This document shows positions 1-6,714 of a stretch of 7,399 nucleotides of DNA, one piece after another. The notes beneath the pieces were generated by a model. The model saw only the letters and a list, made by a program, of their open reading frames with translations, was not told the DNA's origin and searched no databases. Source of the stretch: JBAWAP01 sp049589355 (GTDB lineage Bacteria; Chloroflexota; Anaerolineae; VGOG01); assembly GCA_049589355.1 (NCBI GenBank), contig JBAWAP010000420.1, forward strand, positions 1 through 7,399, written 5' to 3'. Each line of letters begins with the position of its first letter. The first letter of the stretch is position 1. Position numbers and translations under genes: made by a program.

Positions 1-8
1 TGACTCAT
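1..8 (-). CDS. Start of a downstream gene, truncated by the window edge
   Basis: Only the first eight bases are present: ATG AGT CA, giving Met-Ser and then His or Gln. The call rests on the ribosome binding site. AGGAGGG lies at 15-21 on the minus strand, six bases before the ATG, and the gene starts about 49 bases after the stop of the restriction gene in the same direction. The two are therefore probably one transcript. By analogy with restriction operons the product could be a methyltransferase or another partner of the helicase-nuclease, but nothing in the window shows this. Confidence 0.55.
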
Positions 9-57
9 CGTGAACCCTCCTGGTTATAGGATCACAATGAGCTTACCTCAAAACTGT

Positions 58-3000
58 TCAATTGGAAAAGTTCTGTTTTTGCCCCGGTTTGCACGGTTTG
101 GGCTCTGGTTGCACAATTGTTACGCTAATGGCAGATTGAATGATGTTTTCCGCATCCCACGGATCGGCAATTTCGATGAAAGCCCAGCGGCCGAAACCGC
201 CGTGATTGTTCACCGCCGGCACCCAGAGCGTCCGGGCCGTGGCGACTTTGGCCGCCTTGTCCTTCTTTTTCTCACCGGTGACCTCGATGAGCAGGTGCAG
301 CAGGTCATCTTCACCGTGACCGTCGTCCAGGCAGGCGATAAAGTCGGGGATATAGTTCTTTTCCTCGCCGTTCAAGGTGTAGGGGATGGTAAAGCCGAGG
401 TTGTGGTTCTTGACGTAGCGGCGCACCTCGTTCATGTCCTCCAGCGCCTGGGCCATTTTCTGTTCCCAGGAATCGGTGTCGGCCACGACGTGGGAGATGT
501 GGCATTTATCAGCCCGCGTGGCATAGACCGGGCGGGTGGTGTCAAAATCCACGTACCGCGTCGAGCCGAGCGTATCATAAGGGCGCAGGATCGGCTTGAG
601 CGCGGGCGTGCTGTCGGTGGCGGCCATAATCGCGGTGTGGATGCGGTCGGCGGCGTCATGGGCATACTCGATGAGCAGCAGCAGTTGCGGGAAGGTGTGA
701 TCCTTAAGCGTCACGCACTCGGCCAGCCAGCGTTTGGCGATGGCCAGCAGTTGCGGGAAGAGCCAGGGCTTGTTGTTGCCGTCGTTGTCGCGGAAATATT
801 GCTCCAGTGTGAGCTTGGCCAGCAAAAAGGCGACTTCATTGGGCCGGCGACGTTTGATGTCGTCAAGGGTATGCTTTTCGGTGGTTCCGACGATCGGGGA
901 CATTTCGGTTTCGGTGGGAAGGTCGGCGGTCGAAAGCGCGAGCCGGGAATCCTCGGTAAACGTGGCGGTCAGGCGTTCACTGCCGATGTCGTAGCGATAG
1001 CCCAGCAGGCGGGGGAAGGTGATTTCGCAGGCGATGCGGCTTTTCAGGGCGCGGACGCGAGTGGACTCCCGGCCAGTCTTGGGTTCTGTGGTCGAGCCGC
1101 TGCACGGGATGAACGAAAAGGGCACGCCGTAGACCTCGGCATACTCCGGCGCAAATCCCTCAAACTCGACCGTTTTGCCATTTACCTGAATCTGCTGGGG
1201 CGTGGCGGCATAGCTCATGCGGCGCAGCCCCCGCCCCACCACCTGCTCGCACAGCAGTTGCGTGCCAAAGGCGCGCACGCCCAGCACGTGGGTGACGGTG
1301 TTGGCGTCCCAGCCCTCGGTGAGCATGGAGACGCTGACCACGCATTTGACGTGCTCGCCGAGCTTGCCCGCCTTGCCGACGGTGTTCATCACTTCGCGCA
1401 ACAGGTCTTCGTCGGTCAGGTTCTCGGCGTCACGGCCAGGGAAACGGAGGCCGTATTCAGCCTTGAACTCGGCGATCTCGCGGGCGGCAATCCGCTTAAA
1501 GTCGGCGCTCATGGCCTCGCCGGATTCGAGCTGCTGGCTGTCCACCAGGATCGTGTTGGGGCGCCGGAGCCAGCCGCCCTGGGCGTCGTCGTTGCGAAAG
1601 ACAGGCAGTTGGCCGGCCTGCACGACGGCCTGGCCGCCGATCTGTTTCTCCCAGCCGGCGATGTAATCAAAGACCATCTTGGAGACGTTGGTGTTGTTGC
1701 AGACCACGATAAAGACGGGCGGGGTGATGTCCCTGGCGCGGGCTTCGGCGTTGTTCTCCCACAGGTGATAATACTTTTCATAGTTGCTGTACAGGCTGTG
1801 CAGCGCGCCCTGGAGCTCCAGGGGGGGCTTGGGTTCGCCCCCGATGGCGTCGGTCTTGCGGCCCTTCTTGGGCAAATCCTCGCGGATGCGCAACCATAGG
1901 TCGCGGTAGGTGGGCTGGTCGCCGGTCATTGAATCGTCGGCCACGGGAACGCGCGGCACCTTGACAATACCGGCTTCGATGGAGTCAATCAGCGAAAAGT
2001 CAGAGACCACCCAGGGAAAAAGCGTGCCTTCCGAGTAGCCGGAGCCGCGCAGGAAGAACGGCGTGGCGGAAAGGTCGTAGATGGCCTTCACGCCGATCTT
2101 GGCCTTCACCGCCTCGATGCCGGAAATCCAGACGCGGGCCTCTTGGTCGCGTTTCTTGGCCTCGATGCGCTCATCGCCGACGAGCTTGACGTCCTCACCG
2201 TCGGGCTTGCGACGGTAGCAGTGATGGGCCTCGTCGTTGATGACGATAATATTCCGCTTGTGGCCCAGTTCGCGGCAGACGCGGCGCACCATCTGATCGG
2301 GTGTTTCAGTAAAGACGCCCGTTTCGCCCTCGGCGAGGATCGCCTTGGTGACTTTACCGGCGGCGACCTTTTCGCGCAGTAAGAAGGCGTGGAAATTCGT
2401 AATGAGAATCCTCGCCTGACCAAGCTGCTCCAACGATTGCGCCGGGACGATGTCGCGCTGGCGGTAATAGTTCTGCGGATCGTTGGGGAGCAACACACGC
2501 AGCCGGTCGCGGATGGTGATGCCGGGCGTCACGATGAGGAAGGTGTCGGAGAAGCGGGCGTCCTGCGGATGGGCGAGCTTGTTCAGGGTGTGCCAGGCGA
2601 TGAGCATGGCCATAACGACTGTCTTGCCGGAACCGGTGGCCATTTTGAAGGCCGTGCGGGGCAGGCCGGGGTTCGACGCGTCGTTCGCCGCGCGGAGCGC
2701 GTTTTCGATCCAGGCATCGCCGTATCTCCGGGCCACCTCGGTGAGGTAGATGGCGGTTTCGAGGGCTTCGATCTGGCAAAAGAAGAGCTTTTTCTCGCGC
2801 TCGGGGTTGGTCCAATACGCCAGCAGCCGGCCGGTCGTCGGCGTCACGCCGACATAGCCGCCCTGCCGCCAGAGTTTCACGCGGGCGCGGATCTGGTTGA
2901 CGAGTTTGTTCTCTTCGATGCGGTCCTGCGTCCACTCGGTATCGAACGCCAACTGCTTGGCCCCCTTCTTGCGGGGCTGCGCAATGGGGACAAAGTAAGA

Positions 3001-3120
3001 GCTTGTCCGGCGGCCGCTCTCGATTTCGTTGGTGATGCCCTCGTCGGTAAAGCGGAAATGGCGGGTCGGCTCGCGGAAAGGGGAATTGATGACGGGGTTC
3101 TCAATGATGACCTGGCTCAT
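58..3120 (-). CDS. Helicase-nuclease restriction protein, BPTD_3080 / type III Res-like
   Basis: This 1020-residue cytoplasmic protein combines a superfamily 2 helicase/translocase with a C-terminal nuclease-like domain, as in type III restriction (Res) subunits. Visible motifs are Walker A ATGSGKT (161-167), DEAH (296-299), SAT (351-353), motif V EGWDAN (602-607) and motif VI QVVGRGLRR (626-634). Near the C-terminus, YIPDF (D926) followed by LLIEVTGEKK (E946) resembles a PD-(D/E)xK site, but Thr948 sits where the lysine is usually found. The whole sequence, from its MSQVIIENPV start, resembles what I recall of the BPTD_3080 restriction endonuclease family. I chose the ATG at 3120 because GGAGGTGA (3128-3135) lies seven bases upstream; the frame stays open to 3318 but that extension has no family-like content. 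Expected role: ATP-dependent cleavage of foreign DNA, presumably with a modification partner not seen here. No truncation is visible. Its GC-rich composition contrasts with the cassette genes upstream. Confidence 0.93.
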   Translation of the reverse strand: MSQVIIENPVINSPFREPTRHFRFTDEGITNEIESGRRTSSYFVPIAQPRKKGAKQLAFDTEWTQDRIEENKLVNQIRARVKLWRQGGYVGVTPTTGRLLAYWTNPEREKKLFFCQIEALETAIYLTEVARRYGDAWIENALRAANDASNPGLPRTAFKMATGSGKTVVMAMLIAWHTLNKLAHPQDARFSDTFLIVTPGITIRDRLRVLLPNDPQNYYRQRDIVPAQSLEQLGQARILITNFHAFLLREKVAAGKVTKAILAEGETGVFTETPDQMVRRVCRELGHKRNIIVINDEAHHCYRRKPDGEDVKLVGDERIEAKKRDQEARVWISGIEAVKAKIGVKAIYDLSATPFFLRGSGYSEGTLFPWVVSDFSLIDSIEAGIVKVPRVPVADDSMTGDQPTYRDLWLRIREDLPKKGRKTDAIGGEPKPPLELQGALHSLYSNYEKYYHLWENNAEARARDITPPVFIVVCNNTNVSKMVFDYIAGWEKQIGGQAVVQAGQLPVFRNDDAQGGWLRRPNTILVDSQQLESGEAMSADFKRIAAREIAEFKAEYGLRFPGRDAENLTDEDLLREVMNTVGKAGKLGEHVKCVVSVSMLTEGWDANTVTHVLGVRAFGTQLLCEQVVGRGLRRMSYAATPQQIQVNGKTVEFEGFAPEYAEVYGVPFSFIPCSGSTTEPKTGRESTRVRALKSRIACEITFPRLLGYRYDIGSERLTATFTEDSRLALSTADLPTETEMSPIVGTTEKHTLDDIKRRRPNEVAFLLAKLTLEQYFRDNDGNNKPWLFPQLLAIAKRWLAECVTLKDHTFPQLLLLIEYAHDAADRIHTAIMAATDSTPALKPILRPYDTLGSTRYVDFDTTRPVYATRADKCHISHVVADTDSWEQKMAQALEDMNEVRRYVKNHNLGFTIPYTLNGEEKNYIPDFIACLDDGHGEDDLLHLLIEVTGEKKKDKAAKVATARTLWVPAVNNHGGFGRWAFIEIADPWDAENIIQSAISVTIVQPEPKPCKPGQKQNFSN

Positions 3121-3182
3121 GGGCGATTCACCTCCCATCCCACGATGACTTCTCGTTGTTCGTGTTCGGTCAGTTGTGACAT
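3117..3182 (-). CDS. Possible 21-residue leader ORF coupled to the restriction gene
   Basis: The ORF begins MSQLTEHEQR and ends GWEVNRP. Its TGA stop overlaps the ATG of the restriction gene (ATGA, 3117-3120), the classic arrangement for translational coupling. A Shine-Dalgarno-like AGAGGG lies five bases before its ATG. The strong GGAGGTGA site of the downstream gene lies within its last codons. It may be a real leader peptide, the remnant of a lost upstream gene, or chance. I recognise no family. Conservation in homologous operons would decide. Confidence 0.4.
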   Translation of the reverse strand: MSQLTEHEQREVIVGWEVNRP

Positions 3183-3303
3183 AGATGCCCTCTTGGGTTG
3201 TTAGCGTTTTTGCCCGGCGGCAGGGTGAGGAGGCGTTGGAAAATATAACGGACGGGAGTTCAGTTGCGGCGCGGTCACTAGCGAGACACCCCGGCCCACC
3301 TGG
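3183..3303 (-). promoter_or_regulatory. Intergenic leader of the restriction operon; weak promoter candidate
   Basis: This is the gap between the last attC and the small leader ORF, and the natural place for the operon promoter. The only -10-like hexamer I find is TATATT on the minus strand at 3242-3247 (five of six consensus bases). No convincing -35 lies 15-18 bases upstream of it. No clear terminator or operator is visible. Confidence 0.22.
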
Positions 3304-3372
3304 ACGCAACAATAGCAAACGGCGTAACCATCGGGCGCGCCCAGCGCCGTCAACTGCAGCGAGTTGTTGGGC
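3304..3372 (-). repeat. attC-like recombination site behind the HEPN cassette
   Basis: Read on the minus strand it starts 14 bases after the HEPN-gene stop with a canonical R'' core GCCCAAC (3366-3372) and ends with an R'-like core GTTGCGT (3304-3310). The arms pair imperfectly: CAACAA near 3307 with TTGTTG near 3366, and ACGGCG with CGCCGT nearer the apex. The R'' arm carries extra unpaired bases around CGCTGCAG. R' departs from GTTRRRY because a pyrimidine stands in the RRR part. About 69 bp is within the usual attC range. This is the weakest of the three two-sided sites, but its R'' matches the HEPN cassette's opposite end exactly. Confidence 0.6.
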
Positions 3373-4363
3373 GGCGATGACTGTCTTATCTGGCTCTGCT
3401 CAAAAACTCCTCCAGCCCTTCCATTGTGTTAAGAACATTCGACGGAGCCAGGTCTAGAATCTTTGCTATGACGAACTCGGTCAGTCTTGTGAAAAGAACT
3501 GCATCATCGTGAACTGCACCCCGGTCGGGAAATCGGCCAAAGTGTATAAGCCTATTTCTGATGTTGGCTAGAGCTTCGATTCTTCTTCTGTCCGTTTCGC
3601 TGATCTCATCTCTTAGGGCGTATTCTACCAGTATGTACGATATCTTCTCGGCAGTGCTTATCTGGCGAATCTGCTTTGACGAAAGCCAGTTCTGATTCAA
3701 GATCGCGAACAGATGCTCCCATATTGTCCAGCATTGAACAAAGGCTGCCTCCAAAGGCTGACGACGAAACGCCATACGAGCTAGGAACAGGAAGTACCCA
3801 TGCCTATATTTGCGCTGCCATTCTTCGCTTCTGATTAGCGCATATGTCCGGTTAAGTCCTTCCTCAAAACCAATATCATAGCCACAAGGCTCTGACTCTA
3901 TTGGCTGTTCTTTGTAAGGGATGGAACATCCAAGAATCCCTCCACCGTAGTGGAATCGAGGGTCGGCTGTTATCACTCCTGTGGCATCTTCAGTCGCTTG
4001 CGGCTCGACAACAAACACGTCACGCTGCGTAAAGATAGAAAGCAGTAACAAAATGTCACCAAGTGCTGAGGCATCATTATCCGCCCATTCGAGAACTGCT
4101 CTCTCTTCATGTTCTGGTATCTCAACGTATGCAGTGATACTGTGAGTACCAGTGTTGGCACTGATCTTGAACTCCGAGTAGCTCGTTCCCAAATGCTGCA
4201 GGCGACAGACTTGCTCCTGATAGTTATCCACTCTGGCAAACCTGTACCCAAAAAGTGTCATCTCTGGACACCAAGAGGGGAACTCCAAGTTGTATACACT
4301 TCTTTTCATTCTGAGCCCTTCACTATATGCTTGACGGTACCAACTGATCCCTTCGCCGCCCAA
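3310..4363 (-). mobile_element. Integron gene cassette carrying the HEPN-like gene
   Basis: The boundaries follow the integrase cleavage rule (between G and TT of GTTRRRY) applied to the flanking R' cores GTTGGGC (4358-4364) and GTTGCGT (3304-3310), giving a 1054-bp unit. The cassette's R'' (GCCCAAC, 3366-3372) is the exact reverse complement of the R' at its far end (GTTGGGC). That is expected if the cassette was once a circle with a complete attC. It holds one gene, whose ATG lies 54 bases inside the cassette start, and no obvious promoter. Confidence 0.7.
3386..4309 (-). CDS. HEPN-like protein (possible RNase of a conflict system)
   Basis: This is a 307-residue predicted soluble protein. 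The C-terminal half (about 180-285) looks all-helical and HEPN-like: a helix around LEAAFVQCWTIWEHLF (186-201), then ALANIRNRLIHFG (246-258), which holds R251-N252-x3-H256 and so fits the Rx4-6H active-site motif of HEPN ribonucleases. The N-terminal half (1-150) appears beta-rich with no domain I can name. The overall plan recalls ApeA-type or other abortive-infection HEPN proteins, but this is inference. I chose the ATG at 4309 because AAGGG lies six bases before it; the frame stays open to a TTG at 4363, inside the attC core, which cannot be a natural gene start. The gene fills its cassette, with the stop 14 bases before the next R'' core. No promoter of its own is convincing, so it may depend on readthrough from the DUF4062 cassette. 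Confidence 0.85.
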   Translation of the reverse strand: MKRSVYNLEFPSWCPEMTLFGYRFARVDNYQEQVCRLQHLGTSYSEFKISANTGTHSITAYVEIPEHEERAVLEWADNDASALGDILLLLSIFTQRDVFVVEPQATEDATGVITADPRFHYGGGILGCSIPYKEQPIESEPCGYDIGFEEGLNRTYALIRSEEWQRKYRHGYFLFLARMAFRRQPLEAAFVQCWTIWEHLFAILNQNWLSSKQIRQISTAEKISYILVEYALRDEISETDRRRIEALANIRNRLIHFGRFPDRGAVHDDAVLFTRLTEFVIAKILDLAPSNVLNTMEGLEEFLSRAR

Positions 4364-4450
4364 CGTTTAGCATCAGCGGGCGCGCGAGCGGCACTGGCGG
4401 GAACCATGCGAAATCCGCTTCGCGCGCTCCGCTGGATGCGTTTGTTAGAC
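4358..4450 (-). repeat. attC site between the DUF4062 and HEPN cassettes
   Basis: On the minus strand the site runs from R'' GTCTAAC (4444-4450) to R' GTTGGGC (4358-4364), both canonical, over 93 bp. The arms form a long imperfect stem: GCATC/C/AGCGG on the R'' side against CCGCTGATGC on the R' side, continuing into GC-rich pairing. The single extra base is in the R'' arm, the hallmark that sets attC orientation. It indicates cassettes read on the minus strand, in agreement with the genes. Confidence 0.85.
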
Positions 4451-4497
4451 GCGGCGTGATTCAGGACAGTTTGAATCGGCTGCTGCCGCAAAACTCG

Positions 4498-5667
4498 TTA
4501 AAAGTGATATACTCGACGAAGTCTGTTAAGTTCTTCCTCGAACTCCTCATTGCCTGGCATTGTAAGTTTTAGAATAAACTCCAGGGTTCTAACTTCTCCT
4601 GGCTTTGCTGGTGTTGCAAGTGCCTCTCTCATTTCTCTAAAAATACGCTCGCTGTATTCCTCTATCTCTCTAATCATATTAGCTGGCATTCTAGACACGA
4701 TTCTTACAAGATTCCGCAACTCTTCTTCAACGTGAACTCTGCGAATCTCAAGTGACCAAAGGATGGCAGTCTTGTACACTTCCGCTAGCTTTTGGGCTAC
4801 ATACACTATGAGTTCTGGATTACCGGGAACACCTGGAGGACCTAGAGCATCTTGCAATACCTGACCGAAGATTTGATTGATTGATGCTGCGTTACTGGCT
4901 AATTGCCTAAGCTTTCTCTGTGTCCAGCTTATTAGGCCCTGAAGATCGAAGTCATCGCCTGTGCCTAGTGCAATGTCATATTCGTAGTCTCTTTTGAGAT
5001 TCTTAGCCAGCGCTAACTCATCTGATAATACCTGGGATAATAGAAGATATTCCCAACCAGCGGGACGTTCAATAACAAGACGAAGCGCTGGTCCTTTTAG
5101 ACTCAACAGAGATTCTGGCAGGTCAACTGACTTCATGCGTATCCTGAGTTGCAATGAATCGTTAAATAAGTAGGCAAGCTGCTTGCGAAGCGTTTGCATA
5201 ATATCTTGAGCAATATCGAAAGGGAAAACCCAAACTTCCTTTGAACTCATTAGTGATTCAACAAACTCGAAAAGCTTGGGTGAATCAACAACACCTTGGA
5301 AGTTTCCTTCAGGGTTCGCTTTCCAAACAGGAAGAACATCGAGTATTGATCTCATAACGAACACATACACTGGGATTCCTTTCGCTCTTGCTTGAATATA
5401 TTCAAGATTAGTAATGGATTTCCCCTGTTCAGTCGTTGAGCCATATCTCCCACCTACCATTAACACCAGAATATCCGCCCGTTCTTCTACCGCTCTCAGA
5501 CAGTTCTCCACAGTACTAAGATCGGGGTCAATTGGAAACGTGTCAAAGTCTGATAGCATAGGTTCACAGCCCAAAGATTCGATGAAGCCCCTGATATCTG
5601 TCCTTACCTGCTTTAAATCATAGCAAGTAGAACTTACAAAGATTGATGGTGCGCCCCCTTTACTCAT
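4498..5667 (-). CDS. DUF4062 domain protein
   Basis: The protein has 389 residues and no signal peptide or membrane segment. Residues 9-105 form a DUF4062 domain: IFVSSTCYDL (9-18), a hydrophobic strand ADILVLMVGGRYGS (64-77), then SITNLEYIQA (84-93), followed by strand PVYVFVM. The order (strand with SST near the start, GGRYGS, S-T-x-x-E-Y) is the family pattern. DUF4062 is thought to have a TIR / nucleoside-deoxyribosyltransferase-like fold and precedes NACHT-type modules in some signalling proteins. E89 would be the candidate catalytic or ligand-binding residue; that is inference. Residues 150-389 are mostly helical with charged, coiled-coil-like stretches around 310-350 and no domain I recognise. 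The start is well supported by AAGGAGGA at 5671-5678. The stop lies 47 bases before the attC R'' core. A plausible role is a nucleotide- or NAD-directed effector or sensor in a conflict system, unproven. Confidence 0.9.
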   Translation of the reverse strand: MSKGGAPSIFVSSTCYDLKQVRTDIRGFIESLGCEPMLSDFDTFPIDPDLSTVENCLRAVEERADILVLMVGGRYGSTTEQGKSITNLEYIQARAKGIPVYVFVMRSILDVLPVWKANPEGNFQGVVDSPKLFEFVESLMSSKEVWVFPFDIAQDIMQTLRKQLAYLFNDSLQLRIRMKSVDLPESLLSLKGPALRLVIERPAGWEYLLLSQVLSDELALAKNLKRDYEYDIALGTGDDFDLQGLISWTQRKLRQLASNAASINQIFGQVLQDALGPPGVPGNPELIVYVAQKLAEVYKTAILWSLEIRRVHVEEELRNLVRIVSRMPANMIREIEEYSERIFREMREALATPAKPGEVRTLEFILKLTMPGNEEFEEELNRLRRVYHF

Positions 5668-5717
5668 TTATCCTCCTTATTAACAAGAGCCTGTATAGCG
5701 TTTGCAGAATCGAATGA

Positions 5718-5745
5718 ATTATAAACAGAGCTTAATCATTGTCTA
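5718..5745 (-). promoter_or_regulatory. Sigma70-type promoter of the DUF4062 gene
   Basis: On the minus strand a perfect -10 TATAAT (5718-5723) lies 16 bases downstream of -35 TAGACA (5740-5745; five of six consensus bases). Transcription would start near 5711, about 44 bases before the ATG and just upstream of the Shine-Dalgarno sequence. The promoter sits inside the cassette, between its left boundary and the gene, so it travels with the gene. It could also drive the HEPN gene downstream. Confidence 0.7.
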
Positions 5746-5791
5746 TGTGCATTGTGTTTGGCAAATCACGAAAGCTGCGATTTCTACAAGC

Positions 5792-5923
5792 GTCTAACGG
5801 TTGGTGTGAGCCGCGCCCACCCGCCCCCGCTGGCGAAACCCGCCTGAATCACCAGCACCACCGCAGGCAGAGCACGACACTAAAAAGCGCAAGGGTGGGC
5901 GTCAGCTCCACACGATGTTAGGC
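5792..5923 (-). repeat. attC site between the secreted-protein and DUF4062 cassettes
   Basis: On the minus strand R'' is GCCTAAC (5917-5923) and R' is GTTAGAC (5792-5798), both canonical, over 132 bp. The arms match as GTGTGGAGC on the R'' side against GTGTGAGC on the R' side. The one extra base in the R'' arm again indicates minus orientation. An eight-base GCCCACCC/GGGTGGGC stem (5815-5822 with 5893-5900) continues the pairing, leaving a long variable apical region of about 70 bases. This is the longest attC here and near the upper end of the usual size range. Confidence 0.87.
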
Positions 5924-6714
5924 GCACTTTTTGTTGATTACTGAGTTTGGCACCAGGGAAGGCGATTGCCCACCCCGATGCCCAACTCCTGCTTTAGTAG
6001 TTCCTCAAGACGAGAGGGAGATACAAACGGTGTGCGATGTTGACAGTGAACTGAAACGCTGAGTATGTTGTGCCGACGTTGTGCCCATTTCGGTCAGTTG
6101 CGTCTATCTGCCAAGTATACTGTACCCCATTTTGCAGTACTTGCGAAGTTTTGTAGCAAGTTACCGGAATATGTTGTACGTCGATTAACGTCCAGTCCGA
6201 GGTCTTGTTCAATTGGAAAGTATACTCTACAGCTTCGGGTAATCCTTGCCAACAAAACGTAGGACTCAAGGTTTCGACCACAGAATTGTCGGGAGGAGAG
6301 AGTAGAGTCATTTTCTTAGGCAGATAAATATCGCTCTGTACGTCCGTACTTCCTACGGTTATCGTTGAAGCTTGCCAACCAATATACTCAGCCGTAGGGC
6401 CGTATGCCTTGAGCCAGTAGTTTCCAGATGGCACGCCAAGAAAAGCAAAAGTACCAGAGACGGTTGTCGTGGTCGAGAAGACCGGCGGATCGGTTACATT
6501 TCCGCTCACCAATTCAACCCTTACGTCTGGGAGAGGTGTAGTAGAGTAGTAGACTGTTCCACTGACCGTTACTCCATTCGCATAGACGGGCCTGGATAGG
6601 GTAACCAGCAATACAAGGAAAGCTAACGTACCAGCAAGAACGCTTAGGGCGGTGATCCAGCGTGTTCTCATTGCTTTGCTCCTTTCGGCTGTGTCGTAGG
6701 CGGCCTGCGCCTAA
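5798..6714 (-). mobile_element. Integron gene cassette carrying the secreted-protein gene
   Basis: This 917-bp unit lies between R' cores GTTAGGC (6709-6715) and GTTAGAC (5792-5798). Its R'' GCCTAAC (5917-5923) is the exact reverse complement of GTTAGGC at its far end. The gene's ATG lies 43 bases inside the cassette start and its stop 70 bases before the attC. The short leader contains a Shine-Dalgarno sequence but no recognisable promoter. Confidence 0.75.
5994..6671 (-). CDS. Secreted protein with carboxypeptidase-regulatory-like domain
   Basis: The protein has 225 residues. Residues 1-31 form a Sec signal peptide: MRTRW, a hydrophobic core SVLAGTLAFLVLLVTL, and a likely cleavage after VYA. 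Residues 33-117 resemble a carboxypeptidase regulatory-like or transthyretin-like beta-sandwich: VSGTVYYSTTPLPDVRVELV, then GTFAFLGVPSGNYWLKAYG. Residues 120-211 resemble a fibronectin type III-like domain: LLSPPDNSVVETLSPTFCWQ, then YTWQIDATD. It has no catalytic motif, so a structural or binding role at the cell exterior is likely. The C-terminus LYLPLVLRNY (216-225) matches a short tail I associate with exported Chloroflexota proteins, possibly a sorting or anchoring signal; this is the main taxonomic clue in the window. The start is supported by AAAGGAG seven bases before the ATG. Confidence 0.88.
   Translation of the reverse strand: MRTRWITALSVLAGTLAFLVLLVTLSRPVYANGVTVSGTVYYSTTPLPDVRVELVSGNVTDPPVFSTTTTVSGTFAFLGVPSGNYWLKAYGPTAEYIGWQASTITVGSTDVQSDIYLPKKMTLLSPPDNSVVETLSPTFCWQGLPEAVEYTFQLNKTSDWTLIDVQHIPVTCYKTSQVLQNGVQYTWQIDATDRNGHNVGTTYSAFQFTVNIAHRLYLPLVLRNY

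Larger units (their letters stand above)
4364..5797 (-). mobile_element. Integron gene cassette carrying the DUF4062 gene
   Basis: This 1434-bp unit is bounded by R' cores GTTAGAC (5792-5798) and GTTGGGC (4358-4364). Its attC R'' (GTCTAAC, 4444-4450) is the exact reverse complement of the GTTAGAC at its far end, as a circular intermediate predicts. Unlike many cassettes it has a strong internal promoter. Its composition is visibly more AT-rich than the restriction gene, consistent with acquisition from elsewhere. Confidence 0.8.

Noticed and set aside
10..1899. 629-codon open frame on the plus strand
   Set aside because: It lies wholly antisense to the restriction gene, which has all helicase motifs, and its product has no recognisable domain. 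Long antisense frames are expected opposite a GC-rich gene.
2389..3204. 271-codon plus-strand frame
   Set aside because: Also antisense to the restriction gene with no domain or ribosome binding site.
3195..3215. GTTAGCG near 3201 as another attC core
   Set aside because: It fails GTTRRRY at two positions (C in place of the third R, G in place of Y), and no partner core or hairpin arm is found at a suitable distance.
3121..3318. N-terminal extension of the restriction gene (66 extra codons)
   Set aside because: The start at 3120 has GGAGGTGA at ideal spacing and begins the family-like sequence. The extension would run through the attC-like site and has no family resemblance.
4310..4363. Upstream start of the HEPN gene
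   Set aside because: The frame opens at a TTG inside the attC core. The ATG at 4309 has a Shine-Dalgarno sequence, and a gene start at the recombination point is implausible.
5980..5986. GCCCAAC on the plus strand after the secreted-protein gene
   Set aside because: It matches RYYYAAC by chance, but no pairing arm or GTTRRRY partner exists that is not already used by the 5792-5923 attC.
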